Of a stretch of DNA of 6,640 bases, positions 6,517 to 6,640 are shown piece by piece. Source of the DNA: CAZEBW01 sp964510205 (GTDB taxonomy: Bacteria; Chloroflexota; Anaerolineae; VGOG01); the NCBI GenBank assembly GCA_964510205.1, contig CAZEBW010000130.1, positions 1 to 6,640 of the forward strand. Direction: 5' to 3'. Position 1 is the first letter of the stretch; every line of letters begins with the position of its first letter. The notes under the pieces were generated by a model. It was not told the DNA's origin. It ran no database searches and saw only the letters and a list, made by a program, of their open reading frames with translations. A program made the translations under genes and the position numbers.

Positions 6517-6536
6517 ATTGGGGAGGCAACAGGAGG

Positions 6537-6565
6537 ATTATACTCCAATACGCTGTTCCCCGCAA
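6537..6565 (-). promoter_or_regulatory. Sigma70-like promoter for the MATE transporter
   Basis: On the minus strand a perfect TATAAT -10 box (complement of 6537-6542) is preceded, after 17 bases, by TTGCGG (complement of 6560-6565), which keeps the TTG of the -35 consensus. Transcription would start near 6530 and give a leader of roughly 115 bases containing both palindromic elements. Confidence 0.6.
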
Positions 6566-6607
6566 ATACCGAGTGTCGCAGAGGCATATTTCACTTTGGG
6601 GGCGAGT

Positions 6608-6638
6608 GTCATTGCGAGCCGAAGGCGAAGCAATCCCC
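6608..6638. repeat. GTCATTGCGAG-type dispersed palindromic repeat, at window edge
   Basis: GTCATTGCGAGCC followed by GAAGGCGAAGCAATCCCC matches a well-known class of intergenic repeats seen in many unrelated bacteria. ATTGC (6611-6615) pairs with GCAAT (6630-6634), and an inner GCC/GGC pair (6618-6620 with 6624-6626) closes a three-base loop. The element may continue past the right edge. Together with 6414-6607 it fills the stretch beyond the transporter, where I see no credible gene. Confidence 0.7.
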
Positions 6639-6640
6639 AC

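Noticed and set aside
6410..6640. A minus-strand open frame running from the right edge into the transporter start
   Set aside because: It is made of three repeat elements plus a promoter, has no domain, and its first residues are a typical translation of the GTCATTGCGAG repeat.

Overview
The window is GC-rich bacterial DNA (third codon positions mostly G or C). It holds six protein-coding genes, one of them cut by the left edge, with short gaps that are full of repeats. The organism is most likely a member of the Chloroflexota (Anaerolineae-like). This is inferred from the gene style and the short dispersed or tandem repeats between genes. No marker gene proves it, so treat the taxonomy as tentative.

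Left region (2-2129, + strand): the 3' part of a nucleotidyltransferase-fold protein overlaps by 4 bases (ATGA) with an arginine-deiminase/amidinotransferase superfamily gene. A 71-base gap made largely of inverted heptamer repeats follows, then an FMN-dependent nitroreductase-family gene. The first two are very probably co-transcribed. Whether the nitroreductase belongs to the same operon is open.

Middle region (2130-4979, + strand): a small dual-specificity/tyrosine-phosphatase-like gene has its own good sigma70-like promoter and is less GC-rich than its neighbours. It is followed by a perfect 10-bp stem-loop lying directly against the ribosome binding site of tex. tex is complete (716 codons) and encodes the conserved S1-domain nucleic-acid-binding protein Tex.

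Right region (4980-6640, - strand): a 45-base convergent gap filled by a 7-8-bp tandem repeat separates tex from a 12-helix MATE-family efflux transporter on the minus strand. Upstream of the transporter lie about 230 bases without a credible gene. They contain a promoter with a perfect TATAAT -10 box, two C/G-rich palindromic elements inside the predicted mRNA leader, and at the right edge a copy of the widespread GTCATTGCGAG-type dispersed repeat.

The genes do not form an obvious pathway. I see no CRISPR array, transposase, RNA gene or recognisable defence or biosynthetic system. The points most worth checking are the altered active-site neighbourhood of the deiminase-like enzyme, the alternative-pairing heptamer repeat at 1420-1475, the stem-loop against the tex ribosome binding site, and the repeats inside the transporter's leader.
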